Assembly (NCBI GenBank): GCA_013112635.1
Contig: JABFGF010000005.1
Span: forward strand, 335,059-399,058
Reading direction: 5' to 3'
DNA from: Calditrichota bacterium
Lineage (GTDB): Bacteria > Calditrichota > Calditrichia > Calditrichales > J004
Length of the DNA: 64,000 bases
Shown: piece after piece, positions 26,852 to 35,045 of the stretch
Position numbering within the stretch: position 1 is the stretch's first letter
Layout: each line of letters opens with the position of its first letter
Program-made: the position numbers and the translations under genes
Notes under the pieces: model-generated
The model's database searches: none
What the model saw: the letters and a program-made list of their open reading frames with translations, nothing else
What the model was told of the DNA's origin: nothing

Positions 26852-27562
26852 TTAATAAATTATAAAAAGATCCGTTAAAACGCCGATCGCTGCATGTAAA
26901 ACAAAAACGTAAATAAATGAGTTTGTCCGTAAAGCAATTGCACCAAAAATTACCCCAACTACAATCGAGCCAAAAATTTCACCATCAGGTTTCCCTAAAT
27001 GAATTAAGCATGAAGAAATTGTCTGGATTAAAACTGCATTCAGGGGCCCAAATTTTTTAGACAATCCAAATAGTAAAAAACCGCGAAAATAAAACTCCCA
27101 TGCAAAATAATATAAAATGACATAGGCAAGCTCATAATATAATAGCCATTCTTTATTTGTATGTAAAAGCTTTAATAAAGGATATTCTTTTTGAATATCG
27201 CCCATCTGTGCTGCTAAATAAATTACCGGTACTATTATAAACGGCACAATTAAAAGGACAAGTTTTAAACCAAACCTGGAATTTCCAAAGTGTAATCCAA
27301 AATCTTTTAAAGAACGTTTTTTAAAAGATTTAATGTATATAACCGGAATAACAAATAGTAGAATGAAAAATGAAAAAAACTGCCCAATATAGCTAAAAAA
27401 ACCACTTTGAATATCCGTCAAATTTGCGGGCAAAAAGTTTGAAATAAAATCAGCATTGCCATAATACCAATAAATTGTTAATAATATTGGGGCACTTATT
27501 AACAGGATGTATTCATCAATGTCTTTTTTGTCAAACTTTAAAACTGAGATAAAGTCTTTCAT
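26852..27562 (-). CDS. CPBP-family intramembrane protein with altered EExxxR motif
   Basis: This 236-residue protein has about seven hydrophobic segments. The CPBP (Rce1/Abi) core is recognisable as YFAWEFYFRGFLLFGLSKKFG (Glu156-x3-Arg160). ISSCLIHLGKP (His187) and YVFVLHAAIGVL (His222) follow as motifs 2 and 3. The first Glu of the canonical EExxxR is replaced by Trp155, so protease activity is questionable. The gene is two bases downstream of the PAP2-like gene and ~12 bp upstream of the CerR-like gene, firmly inside the putative ceramide operon. A structural or accessory role in lipid synthesis is possible; unproven. Confidence 0.7.
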   Translation of the reverse strand: MKDFISVLKFDKKDIDEYILLISAPILLTIYWYYGNADFISNFLPANLTDIQSGFFSYIGQFFSFFILLFVIPVIYIKSFKKRSLKDFGLHFGNSRFGLKLVLLIVPFIIVPVIYLAAQMGDIQKEYPLLKLLHTNKEWLLYYELAYVILYYFAWEFYFRGFLLFGLSKKFGPLNAVLIQTISSCLIHLGKPDGEIFGSIVVGVIFGAIALRTNSFIYVFVLHAAIGVLTDLFIIY

Positions 27563-27564
27563 AC

Positions 27565-28479
27565 CTATTTACCAAAATGTGGGCTTAGTGTTTGACCAAT
27601 ATAGTTAAATATTTTCTTTGCTAAAAACCAACTAAAAACAGCCCATGCAAGCCCGGCGATTATATCAATAACATAATGATACCGAAGATACGTAAGAGAA
27701 AATATAATTGCGATAGCAAGCGGTAAAAGTATGTTAAAAATTTTCTTGTTATATTTATTGGCTGCTAGCATGGTTACCATTACAATGGCCGCATGTAAAC
27801 TGGGGAATGCATCAAGTTTATTTGGTTCTAATGCTAAAATTAAGTTTTTAATTGCTGATGAAAAAAGCAATCCGTTTAGTTCGATCGTTTGAATGTCTGC
27901 AAGGAAGAAACGTGGCCCCATAACAGGGATGAAAAAATACATTACATAGGCACCATAATAACAAACGAAAAACGCAAAGATAGTGCTTTCTAACTCAACC
28001 AGCATATTTTTTTTGTAAAGCCAGATTAATATAATAAATGGCATTGGAAAGTATATAAAATAGCACAAGTATAAAATCTCTGTTAAAGCGGGGAAGGTGA
28101 AACTTTCCAGCCAAACAGTGGGATTTACGCCAAACATTGAAAAGTCAATTTCACTCATTAATAAATCATAACGGTTGGCATTAAAGTAGGGTAAAATCAT
28201 AAAAAAGGTTTCGAATATTAAAAATAGGAAAATGACCGGATAAACAAACAACATAACCCGCTTAAACCGATTATCTGAAAACCGGGCTTTCCCCGCAAAA
28301 AAAATCAAAGTATAAAGCAGGATTAATGCAATAAACATTACTGTTTTATAAGGGGTTTGATTAAAGGAAATAAAATAAATAACACTTATAAAGGTTAGAA
28401 AGATGAAATTTATTAAGTCAACCGAACTGATGTTTTTTAAAAATGGTTTCAAGTTTTCCTCTTGTTTTACCGTTGCCAA
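27565..28479 (-). CDS. Aur1-like PAP2 membrane enzyme (putative sphingolipid head-group transferase)
   Basis: This 304-residue polytopic protein has about six to eight hydrophobic segments. The C-terminal catalytic motifs are MGPRFF (188-193), DAFPSLHAA (His229) and LRYHYVIDIIAG (His268, Asp272). This is the His/His-Asp arrangement of the PAP2_3/AUR1 group, which includes inositol phosphorylceramide synthase. It is the first gene of the minus-strand operon with CPBP, CerR-, Spt- and bCerS-like genes. A ceramide head-group transferase or lipid phosphatase is therefore plausible; donor unknown. Start is given as TTG at 28479 with no clear ribosome-binding site, so the N-terminus is uncertain. 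Confidence 0.68.
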   Translation of the reverse strand: MATVKQEENLKPFLKNISSVDLINFIFLTFISVIYFISFNQTPYKTVMFIALILLYTLIFFAGKARFSDNRFKRVMLFVYPVIFLFLIFETFFMILPYFNANRYDLLMSEIDFSMFGVNPTVWLESFTFPALTEILYLCYFIYFPMPFIILIWLYKKNMLVELESTIFAFFVCYYGAYVMYFFIPVMGPRFFLADIQTIELNGLLFSSAIKNLILALEPNKLDAFPSLHAAIVMVTMLAANKYNKKIFNILLPLAIAIIFSLTYLRYHYVIDIIAGLAWAVFSWFLAKKIFNYIGQTLSPHFGK

Positions 28480-28587
28480 TATGAATAAACTTTTTTAAAC
28501 TCTTTAATAATTTAAATGCAAATTTAACAATATTCTTATAATAAAGAAGTAAAGAATTGTCTGTAATATGTTGAAAGATTGTCATAA

Positions 28588-29568
28588 ATGAAGGTTCTGA
28601 TTACCGGAGCTAATGGCTTTATAGGAAGCTCATTGGCAAAAAAACTTGTAAATCAAAAACACACTGTCCGTTGTTTTGTCCATTCTTCAAGTAACATTCG
28701 TTGGCTTACAGATTTGAAAGCAGAGCTTTTTTACGGAAATCTCTTTGATAAAGTTTCTTTGAAAAATGCATTAAAGGATGTTGATATTGTTTACCATCTT
28801 GCCGGTGCAACAAAGGTGGTTAACACAAGTGATTACAATCGTATAAATTATATTGGCACAAAAACACTTATTGATACGATTGTTGAGAATAAAATTAAAT
28901 TAAGGCGATTTCTTTTTGTCAGTTCTCAGGCAGCTTACGGGCCTGCTAATTCTTTAGAGCCAATTACAGAAAACCGATTTCCAAAACCGCTGACACTTTA
29001 TGGCAAGAGCAAATTAAAAGCTCAGCAATATATTGAAAGCTTTACAGATAGAATCCCTTTTACTATAATAATTCCGTCTTCCGTTTATGGCCCGCGGGAA
29101 ACGGACCTTCTGGATTTTTTCAAGACTACTAAAATGGGAATAATTCCCAAATTGGGAGGTAGTGATAAATATTTAAGCCTGGTTCATGTAAACGATTTGA
29201 CCGATGGAATGATCGAAGCAGGAAAAAGTGATGTTGCAAATGGGAAAAAGTATTTTTTGACTAACCCCATCCCATATTCTTGGAGTGAAATTGCGCGTGT
29301 TACATTAAACTATTTTGGAAAAGGGGCAGTGCGTGTAAATATTCCTTTGCCATTGATGAATTGTGTTGCCGCTGCAACAGAACTCTTCTCCAAAATAACG
29401 AAAAAACAAAAAATTTTAAGCCGCCAAAAAGTAATTGAAATTAAACAGGATTTTTGGATTTGCAGCCCTGCACAAGCAAAAAACGATTTTGGGTGGGAAG
29501 CAAAAATTGACCTTGAAGAAGGAATAAAAGAAACCTTAGGATGGTATGTCGCAAAAGGATGGTTATAA
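28588..29568 (+). CDS. Extended SDR, NAD-dependent epimerase/dehydratase
   Basis: This 326-residue protein has MKVLITGANGFIGSSLAKKL (nucleotide-binding GxxGxxG) and the catalytic YGKSKLKAQ (YxxxK) motif, with VSSQAAYGP as the Ser-containing strand. It is related in size and layout to the CerR-like protein, but the two differ in detail. It is divergent from the ceramide operon and shares its 108-bp promoter region. It could be a second reductase or epimerase of the same pathway, or an unrelated nucleotide-sugar or sterol enzyme. It overlaps the next gene by 23 bp, so it belongs to the plus-strand operon ending with bshC and a small membrane protein. Confidence 0.78.
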   Translation: MKVLITGANGFIGSSLAKKLVNQKHTVRCFVHSSSNIRWLTDLKAELFYGNLFDKVSLKNALKDVDIVYHLAGATKVVNTSDYNRINYIGTKTLIDTIVENKIKLRRFLFVSSQAAYGPANSLEPITENRFPKPLTLYGKSKLKAQQYIESFTDRIPFTIIIPSSVYGPRETDLLDFFKTTKMGIIPKLGGSDKYLSLVHVNDLTDGMIEAGKSDVANGKKYFLTNPIPYSWSEIARVTLNYFGKGAVRVNIPLPLMNCVAAATELFSKITKKQKILSRQKVIEIKQDFWICSPAQAKNDFGWEAKIDLEEGIKETLGWYVAKGWL

Positions 29569-30295
29569 CAGCAACTGGTACAAGGAGTGGTTTGGCGAAG
29601 ATTATTTGGTTGTTTATCAGCACCGCGATGATTCTGATGCAAAGCAATTGATAAAACTGATCGCTTCTAATACAAACATCTCAAAAGAAAGCAAACTGCT
29701 GGATTTGGCTTGCGGAAATGGAAGACACGCATACCTGGTTTCAAAATATACTCAAAATGTTTTTGGATTGGATTTGTCGGAGCACTTGTTAAGCGAGGCA
29801 CGCAAAAAAAAAGTTGTCAATCAATCTCCGGCCTTTGTCCGGGCCGACATGCGCTATTTCCCCTTTAATATTAAATTTGATATTATTTTTAGTCTGTTCA
29901 CTTCTTTTGGTTACTTTGAAGATGACGCCATGCATCTGCAGGTTGCCAGGGAAATACAATCCAGCTTAAAAGAAAACGGCTTATTTGTAATCGATTATTT
30001 TAATCCGAATTATGTTGAGAAAACGCTTGTTGCCAGAGGTAACAGAGCTGTTGGTGATATTGAGGTTGAAGAAGAGCGCTGGATTTCTAACAAGCGGGTT
30101 CATAAAAATATTATTATTCAACGTGATGGAAAATTGAAAACATTTCACGAATCTGTTCGCATGTTTGAATTGGAAGAGCTAACCTCATTATTAAACGAAG
30201 CTGGAATAATCACCAAAAAAGTTTTTGGTGATTATGATGGATCGCCATATAATAAAAATTCCAAAAGGATGATCGTTTTTGCGGAGAAAAAATAA
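29546..30295 (+). CDS. Class I SAM-dependent methyltransferase
   Basis: A 249-residue methyltransferase with motif I in LLDLACGNGRHAYLV, the acidic motif II strand in NVFGLDLSEHLL, and IIFSLFTSFGYFEDD as the post-IV region. Such proteins usually methylate small molecules; the substrate cannot be read from sequence. ATG at 29546 lies within the 3' end of the upstream SDR gene with a GG-rich stretch before it, suggesting translational coupling. The NTF2-like gene follows after two bases. Confidence 0.83.
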   Translation: MSQKDGYNSNWYKEWFGEDYLVVYQHRDDSDAKQLIKLIASNTNISKESKLLDLACGNGRHAYLVSKYTQNVFGLDLSEHLLSEARKKKVVNQSPAFVRADMRYFPFNIKFDIIFSLFTSFGYFEDDAMHLQVAREIQSSLKENGLFVIDYFNPNYVEKTLVARGNRAVGDIEVEEERWISNKRVHKNIIIQRDGKLKTFHESVRMFELEELTSLLNEAGIITKKVFGDYDGSPYNKNSKRMIVFAEKK

Positions 30296-30297
30296 AT

Positions 30298-30732
30298 ATG
30301 AAAGGCTCACTTAAACAGCAAATTCAATATCTTGTAGATTTGGAAACTGAAGGATGGAATACAAAGAATCCCGATTTGTTTGTATCAATAATACATCCGG
30401 ATATGGTTTGGCCTTGGCCGCCAACTGCAAATGCTCATGATCCGGTTGATTGGGTTTTTGTGATGGGGCGATTTAATAAAGAAAGGTGGACAGCAGGTTG
30501 GCAGGAGCTTTTTGATACTCATGATCTGATCCATAACAATCGTACAATTAAAAAGATTGAAATTACGGAAGAAGAAGATGGTGCATTCGCCGTTGTCGAT
30601 ATTGACACCTTATGGCGGAATAAAAAAACGAAAGAAAACTCTCTCTGGAAAGGCAGGGTTTGTAAAATTTACACAAAAATGCCAAATGGAGAATGGAAGC
30701 TAATCTCACATACAGGTGCATTGGAATATTAA
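30298..30732 (+). CDS. NTF2/SnoaL-like small protein
   Basis: A 144-residue alpha+beta protein with the NTF2-like opening (IQYLVDLETEGWNTKNPDLFVSIIHPDMVWPWPP). It has a strand-rich second half ending in GRVCKIYTKMPNGEWKLISHTGALEY. These cone-shaped folds act as enzymes, binding proteins or scaffolds; no catalytic residues stand out. The aromatic WPWPP segment would lie at the pocket mouth. Located between a methyltransferase and bshC in a tight operon. Function unknown. Confidence 0.62.
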   Translation: MKGSLKQQIQYLVDLETEGWNTKNPDLFVSIIHPDMVWPWPPTANAHDPVDWVFVMGRFNKERWTAGWQELFDTHDLIHNNRTIKKIEITEEEDGAFAVVDIDTLWRNKKTKENSLWKGRVCKIYTKMPNGEWKLISHTGALEY

Positions 30733-30753
30733 TCTTAAGGATTTAAGCTATTT

Positions 30754-32361
30754 ATGAACCCAGATTTCTATAAAACATCAACTAATTTTAAAGATTATAT
30801 AAACGGCAATGATAGTTTGCGTCCTTTTTATGCAGAAGCATTGTCGCCGGATTGGAAAAAGCTTTGCGAAAATGTACATCAAAATTTTAAACGGCAGGAT
30901 GTAGTTCTGGAGCTGAGAAACCAGAATAAAAAAAGCAATGATTCATCAATCCAGAAAAACGTAGATCTTTTAAAGAAAGAAAAAACATTAATTGTGGTTA
31001 CAGGCCAGCAAATGGGATTGATGGTATCACCGCTTTATGTTGTTTATAAAACCCTGAGCACAATTAAGCTTGCTGAAAAACTTAACAAGGAAGTAGATGG
31101 ATTCAACTTTGTACCGGTTTATTGGCTGGAAGGTGAAGACCATGATTTTGAAGAAGTAAACCATTTAAATTATTTCGATTCTGCCGGGTTGCTGCAAAAA
31201 TTGCATCTTGAAGAAAATGAAGCAGAAAAAGGCCTTCCGATGAATAAACGTTTATTGGGCCAGGATATTGAAGAATTGCTAAAATCTTTAAAAGAGAATT
31301 TGCAAAAAACGGATTTTAGTGATGAGTTTTTTGTCAACCTTGAAAAAATTTATAAAAAAGGAGAAAACTGGCTTGAAGCCTTTTCAAATCATTTATCAAT
31401 AATTTTTAGTGGTAAAGGATTATTGCTTTTTAATGCCGGCACAAAGCGAATCAAAGAACTGAGCAAGCCTTTTTTTGAAAAAGTAATAATTGAAAACGAG
31501 TCACTTGTATCTGCATTTTCCCGTCGATCTAATGATCTTTCTAAAGCAGGCTATAAAAACCAGGTTAACATACAAAATGACCGGGCTTATCTTTTTTTGA
31601 ACCATAATGATGGACCAAGGCTTTCCTTACTAAGGCAAAATAAATCATTTTATGTCCGTGAATTAGATGAGCAGTTTTCCCTCGAACAGATGCTTACTAT
31701 GCTTGATGAGAATCCAAGTTGGTTTTCATCCACAGTTTTAACGCGGCCATTATGGCAAAGCTGGCTTTTACCGGCAGTATCGTATGTTGCCGGCGCGGCA
31801 GAAATTGCGTATTGGGGGCAGCTTAAAAGTGGTTTTAACCAACTTGGATTGATAATGCCACAGATTCAACCACGACACTCAATTACCTTAATTGAACCCA
31901 AAATTGACAGGCTTATTAAAAAGTATAATGTCACTATAAATTCAATCTCCCGTGATAAAACAATATTTTTAAAAGATTATTTTAACCGCAACCAGCTAGC
32001 AAATGTGAATAAGGCGTTTAGTGATTATGAGCAATTAACAATTAAAAACAGGGAAGCTGTAAAAAATCTTGTTGCGGAAATTGACCCAACTCTAAGCGGA
32101 CCAACAGAGAAATCATTTGGCGCTATTTTATCAACAATTGAGAAACTGCAGAACCGGCTTGTAAATCGTGTGCGGGAAAAAGATGAAACAACGCAGAAAC
32201 ATTTAGGGGCTATTTTTAACTCACTCATGCCAAGTGGAGTTCTTCAGGAGCGGATATTGAGCAGCGTTTATTTGGAAAATAAATATGGGCAAGAATGGAT
32301 TAATACAGTTTATAATGAAATCGATGAAAACTTTCAACATCATTTAGTCGTAAAGATTTAA
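30754..32361 (+). CDS. bshC: Bacillithiol biosynthesis cysteine-adding enzyme BshC
   Basis: A 535-residue protein matching BshC (B. subtilis ~539), which adds cysteine to GlcN-malate to finish bacillithiol. Diagnostic segments are VVTGQQMGLMVSPLYVVYKTLSTIKLAEKL, FVPVYWLEGEDHDFEEVNH, LTRPLWQSWLLPAVSYVAGAAEIAYW and QPRHSITLIEP. A coiled-coil stretch occurs toward the C-terminus, as in the family. It lies 21 bp after the NTF2-like gene and one base before a small membrane protein gene. With bshA at 10743-11864 it implies bacillithiol as low-molecular-weight thiol; the deacetylase BshB was not found in this window. Confidence 0.93.
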   Translation: MNPDFYKTSTNFKDYINGNDSLRPFYAEALSPDWKKLCENVHQNFKRQDVVLELRNQNKKSNDSSIQKNVDLLKKEKTLIVVTGQQMGLMVSPLYVVYKTLSTIKLAEKLNKEVDGFNFVPVYWLEGEDHDFEEVNHLNYFDSAGLLQKLHLEENEAEKGLPMNKRLLGQDIEELLKSLKENLQKTDFSDEFFVNLEKIYKKGENWLEAFSNHLSIIFSGKGLLLFNAGTKRIKELSKPFFEKVIIENESLVSAFSRRSNDLSKAGYKNQVNIQNDRAYLFLNHNDGPRLSLLRQNKSFYVRELDEQFSLEQMLTMLDENPSWFSSTVLTRPLWQSWLLPAVSYVAGAAEIAYWGQLKSGFNQLGLIMPQIQPRHSITLIEPKIDRLIKKYNVTINSISRDKTIFLKDYFNRNQLANVNKAFSDYEQLTIKNREAVKNLVAEIDPTLSGPTEKSFGAILSTIEKLQNRLVNRVREKDETTQKHLGAIFNSLMPSGVLQERILSSVYLENKYGQEWINTVYNEIDENFQHHLVVKI

Positions 32362-32362
32362 C

Positions 32363-32599
32363 ATGGAAAAGAATAACTTACCAACACCTTTTAAAGAAAA
32401 GTCACGCCCATTATGGGATGATATTTTAAAGTTTTCCCGGAAAAAATATGGATGGGCTTTTTTATTAATATTAATTGGATTGTTTGGACTAGTAATTCCG
32501 GTTATTCCGGGCTTACTACTTTTTCTTTTTGCGGCAGCTTTGTTAAAACCCGGCCTGATGGCAAAAGTACGGGCTAAATTAAATTCCCTCTTTAAGTAG
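32363..32599 (+). CDS. Small two-helix membrane protein (PGPGW-like)
   Basis: A 78-residue protein with a charged N-terminus and one long or two short hydrophobic helices (GWAFLLILIGLFGLVIPVIPGLLLFLFAAALL). The central VIPVIPGLLLF repeat is reminiscent of PGPGW/DUF454-type inner-membrane proteins. It is the last gene of the bshC operon, starting one base after bshC. Its final 8 bp overlap the end of the convergent TMEM175-like gene. Function unknown. Confidence 0.6.
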   Translation: MEKNNLPTPFKEKSRPLWDDILKFSRKKYGWAFLLILIGLFGLVIPVIPGLLLFLFAAALLKPGLMAKVRAKLNSLFK

Positions 32600-33371
32600 A
32601 TTCTGTTTCTTCTAAGTTCGCTTTTATCATTTTCTTTTGAATCTCATTAGCTTTCTTGCCAGTATAAAATCCGGCAAATCCATGGATTGGCCCCATTAAA
32701 AAATAAACGATACCAGCATACCCAGGTTGTCCATCAAATAAGAGTACTAAAATTGAGAGAATAGCAATCCCAACAGTTATCAAGTTTGCGCGAATAGATG
32801 AGATTGTCAGATAACATTCTAGTTCATCAAGTTCTAATTCTGATCGCAATCTATAAGCTCTATAAACAAGCAATGCTAAAATTCCAAAAACACCAATAAT
32901 TCCAATCCCATAAAAATACATCATTCCGGCTTGTTGAAAAAAACCGCTGGAAAGCCAAGTAACTCCTTCCGGCAAAATAAATAATTTCTCGGGATTTTCA
33001 TTTAAGGTTATTCGCCACAAAAAGGTTGCTAAAAATTTGAGAGGGTAGGCGAAAAATAGTATCAGAAAAAGAAATGCACCGTTCAAAAGCGACGTGACAA
33101 AGTCTTCCAGACCATAGCGTCTGAAAAAGATATAGTGATAACGCCAGGCCATCATCAGCATTAAAAAAGAGACCAGGAAAATAGGCAGGTCTTTGATTGT
33201 TAACCAAAGTTCGTAAAATGTAACAGGTACATTTACGGAGACAACTAGCAAAGTAAGGGTAACTGCAAACACACCATCAGAAAGCCCTTCAAGCCTGGAT
33301 ATGTCGCCACCACGCCAGCGAAACATAGGATCGGCCGGGGCTCGTTTATTAAATAAATGTTCACGAATCAT
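32592..33371 (-). CDS. TMEM175/DUF1211-family potassium channel-like protein
   Basis: A 259-residue protein whose first helix reads RLEGLSDGVFAVTLTLLVVSV, the RxxxFSDGVFAI-type motif that lines the pore of TMEM175 channels (here Leu replaces the usual Phe). A second segment (AWRYHYIFFRRYGLEDFVTSLLNGAFLF) corresponds to the next family motif. About six hydrophobic segments are seen. Bacterial members are potassium leak channels. The stop overlaps the convergent bshC-operon gene by 8 bp, so the two transcripts would be antisense at their ends. Confidence 0.78.
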   Translation of the reverse strand: MIREHLFNKRAPADPMFRWRGGDISRLEGLSDGVFAVTLTLLVVSVNVPVTFYELWLTIKDLPIFLVSFLMLMMAWRYHYIFFRRYGLEDFVTSLLNGAFLFLILFFAYPLKFLATFLWRITLNENPEKLFILPEGVTWLSSGFFQQAGMMYFYGIGIIGVFGILALLVYRAYRLRSELELDELECYLTISSIRANLITVGIAILSILVLLFDGQPGYAGIVYFLMGPIHGFAGFYTGKKANEIQKKMIKANLEETEST

Positions 33372-33421
33372 TTGGGAGGTCGCTTTTTGCTAATAACCAA
33401 AATCTATTTCAGGAAAAGTGT

Positions 33422-34450
33422 TTAAAACTTCTCAAGCTCTTTGTTTACTTTTTGCAATAAAACTTTTGTTTCCCTTACAGAAAGAAAGGCACTTTTAAAA
33501 CCTGAAATTATTACTTCTTTTAAATCGTCCATGTCCATATTGGCATGTTTAGATGCCAGATAAAATTCATTTGAAGCAGTTGTATCGGAAATTAATCGGT
33601 TATCAGTATTTACTGTAACTCGTAATCCAAAATCAAAATAAAACTTAAACGGGTGAGCTTCAAACGAAGCCGCGGCTTTAGTTTGTACATTACTCGATAA
33701 ACATATTTCCAATGGAATACGGTGATCGTTTACATAATTGAGCAGATCGCCATCTTCCTTTAAACGTGTACCATGGCCAATTCTGTGTGCTCCGCAATAA
33801 TGGATTGCCTGGTGGATACTTTCCGGTCCGTAAGCTTCACCGGCATGAGCAGTACAATTAATATTGTTGTTAAGAGTTAAATAAAAAGCTTCCCTGTGGT
33901 GTTTTGCAGGGTAATTTTCCTCTGCACCTGCAAGATCAAAAGCTACCACTCCGCGATTTTTGTAAGCTACTGCCAGCTCGGCCAATGCAATTGATGTTTG
34001 CGGATTAATATTGCGCATCCCACAAATTATAACACCTGTTTTAATATCAAACTTTCTTTCCGCGCGCTGCATTCCGTTTACAACAGCATCAACAATTTCT
34101 GGGAGTTTCAATCCTTTTTTCTGATGAAGAACCGGCGAGTACCTTACTTCGAGATAACGTATATTTTCTTCAGCTGCATCTTCAGCTAGTTCAAAAGAAG
34201 CACGTTCGATGGCTTCCAGCTCTTGTAAAACGGATAAGGTGATATCGAAGGGTTTTAAATATTCTACCAGACTTTTACAATTAAAACCGGGCATTAAAAT
34301 CTTCTTTAAATCATCTTTATTTGTAGTCGGCAATTCTACATTTTGTTTTTGTGCCAATTCTAAAATTGTATCCATGCGCATACTACCATCAAGGTGGCAG
34401 TGTAAATCTGTTTTTGGCATTTCTTTGATTGTTTTAAGATCGATACTCAT
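33422..34450 (-). CDS. add: Adenosine deaminase
   Basis: A 342-residue zinc amidohydrolase that deaminates adenosine or deoxyadenosine to inosine. Metal and catalytic residues are in TDLHCHLDGS (His17, His19), CTAHAGEAYGP, HRIGHGTRL and NTDNRLIS, all conserved in ADA. Length is typical. AGGA lies 8 bp before the ATG. It is last in a minus-strand set with an amidohydrolase, a TPR lipoprotein and an ITPase-like gene, which together point to purine salvage and nucleotide-pool cleaning. Confidence 0.93.
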   Translation of the reverse strand: MSIDLKTIKEMPKTDLHCHLDGSMRMDTILELAQKQNVELPTTNKDDLKKILMPGFNCKSLVEYLKPFDITLSVLQELEAIERASFELAEDAAEENIRYLEVRYSPVLHQKKGLKLPEIVDAVVNGMQRAERKFDIKTGVIICGMRNINPQTSIALAELAVAYKNRGVVAFDLAGAEENYPAKHHREAFYLTLNNNINCTAHAGEAYGPESIHQAIHYCGAHRIGHGTRLKEDGDLLNYVNDHRIPLEICLSSNVQTKAAASFEAHPFKFYFDFGLRVTVNTDNRLISDTTASNEFYLASKHANMDMDDLKEVIISGFKSAFLSVRETKVLLQKVNKELEKF

Positions 34451-34472
34451 ATTTTTTCCTGTCAGTTAAAAT

Positions 34473-35045
34473 TTAATAATAGTCTGTATTAAAAAAAGGA
34501 ACAAACGCGTTAATTATGGCAGATTCAAAAGCCTGACTTCTTGTGTATAAATTTTCAGTCAAAATACCAAAAGCACCATTATTCGAATGGACATCTTTTT
34601 TGCCGGAGGCTTTATCAATTACTTCTGCCAGCTCCTTTTTATCATTGAATAATGGCAAGCTTATTTTTTCCGGTAGCGGAATTCCTGCTGAACAGCCAAA
34701 GAAGCCAATCTTGCCATTATAAATATAAACCCAGTTTTGCAAAATAGCCTGGTTTGTATTTTTCTCGATTTCGCTGGTTAAAAAAACACCGCCTTCCATG
34801 CCGATTGCAAAGTTAACCGGGGTGGTGGAAATTAATGTTTTATATGTAAAAAAGGCCCTGTTGCGGGCCCCGTTTAAAACTTCATTTAATGTTAGCGGCA
34901 TATTTGAAACAGATGATGGCGCGCTTACGGATAAAAATTTTGATTCAGATTTAAACTTATTCGGAAAAGTCTGTCCTAATTTTTTTATGGCAGAATAACA
35001 AGCCTTTTCTTTTGCCTTGTTTTTTGAACCGATGGCAATAATCAT
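34473..35045 (-). CDS. yjjX: Inosine/xanthosine triphosphatase (YjjX/DUF84 family)
   Basis: A 190-residue protein opening IIAIGSKNKAKEKACYSAIKKL, the DUF84 nucleotide-binding signature. INFAIGMEGGVF and the closing VHSNNGAFGILTENLYTRSQAFESAIINAFVPF are equally typical. The family hydrolyses ITP/XTP (and perhaps oxidised nucleotides) to keep them out of nucleic acid. The ATG overlaps the stop of the upstream lipoprotein gene (ATGA at 35042-35045). Adenosine deaminase follows 22 bp later, producing inosine, which fits a role in controlling inosine nucleotides. Confidence 0.85.
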   Translation of the reverse strand: MIIAIGSKNKAKEKACYSAIKKLGQTFPNKFKSESKFLSVSAPSSVSNMPLTLNEVLNGARNRAFFTYKTLISTTPVNFAIGMEGGVFLTSEIEKNTNQAILQNWVYIYNGKIGFFGCSAGIPLPEKISLPLFNDKKELAEVIDKASGKKDVHSNNGAFGILTENLYTRSQAFESAIINAFVPFFNTDYY

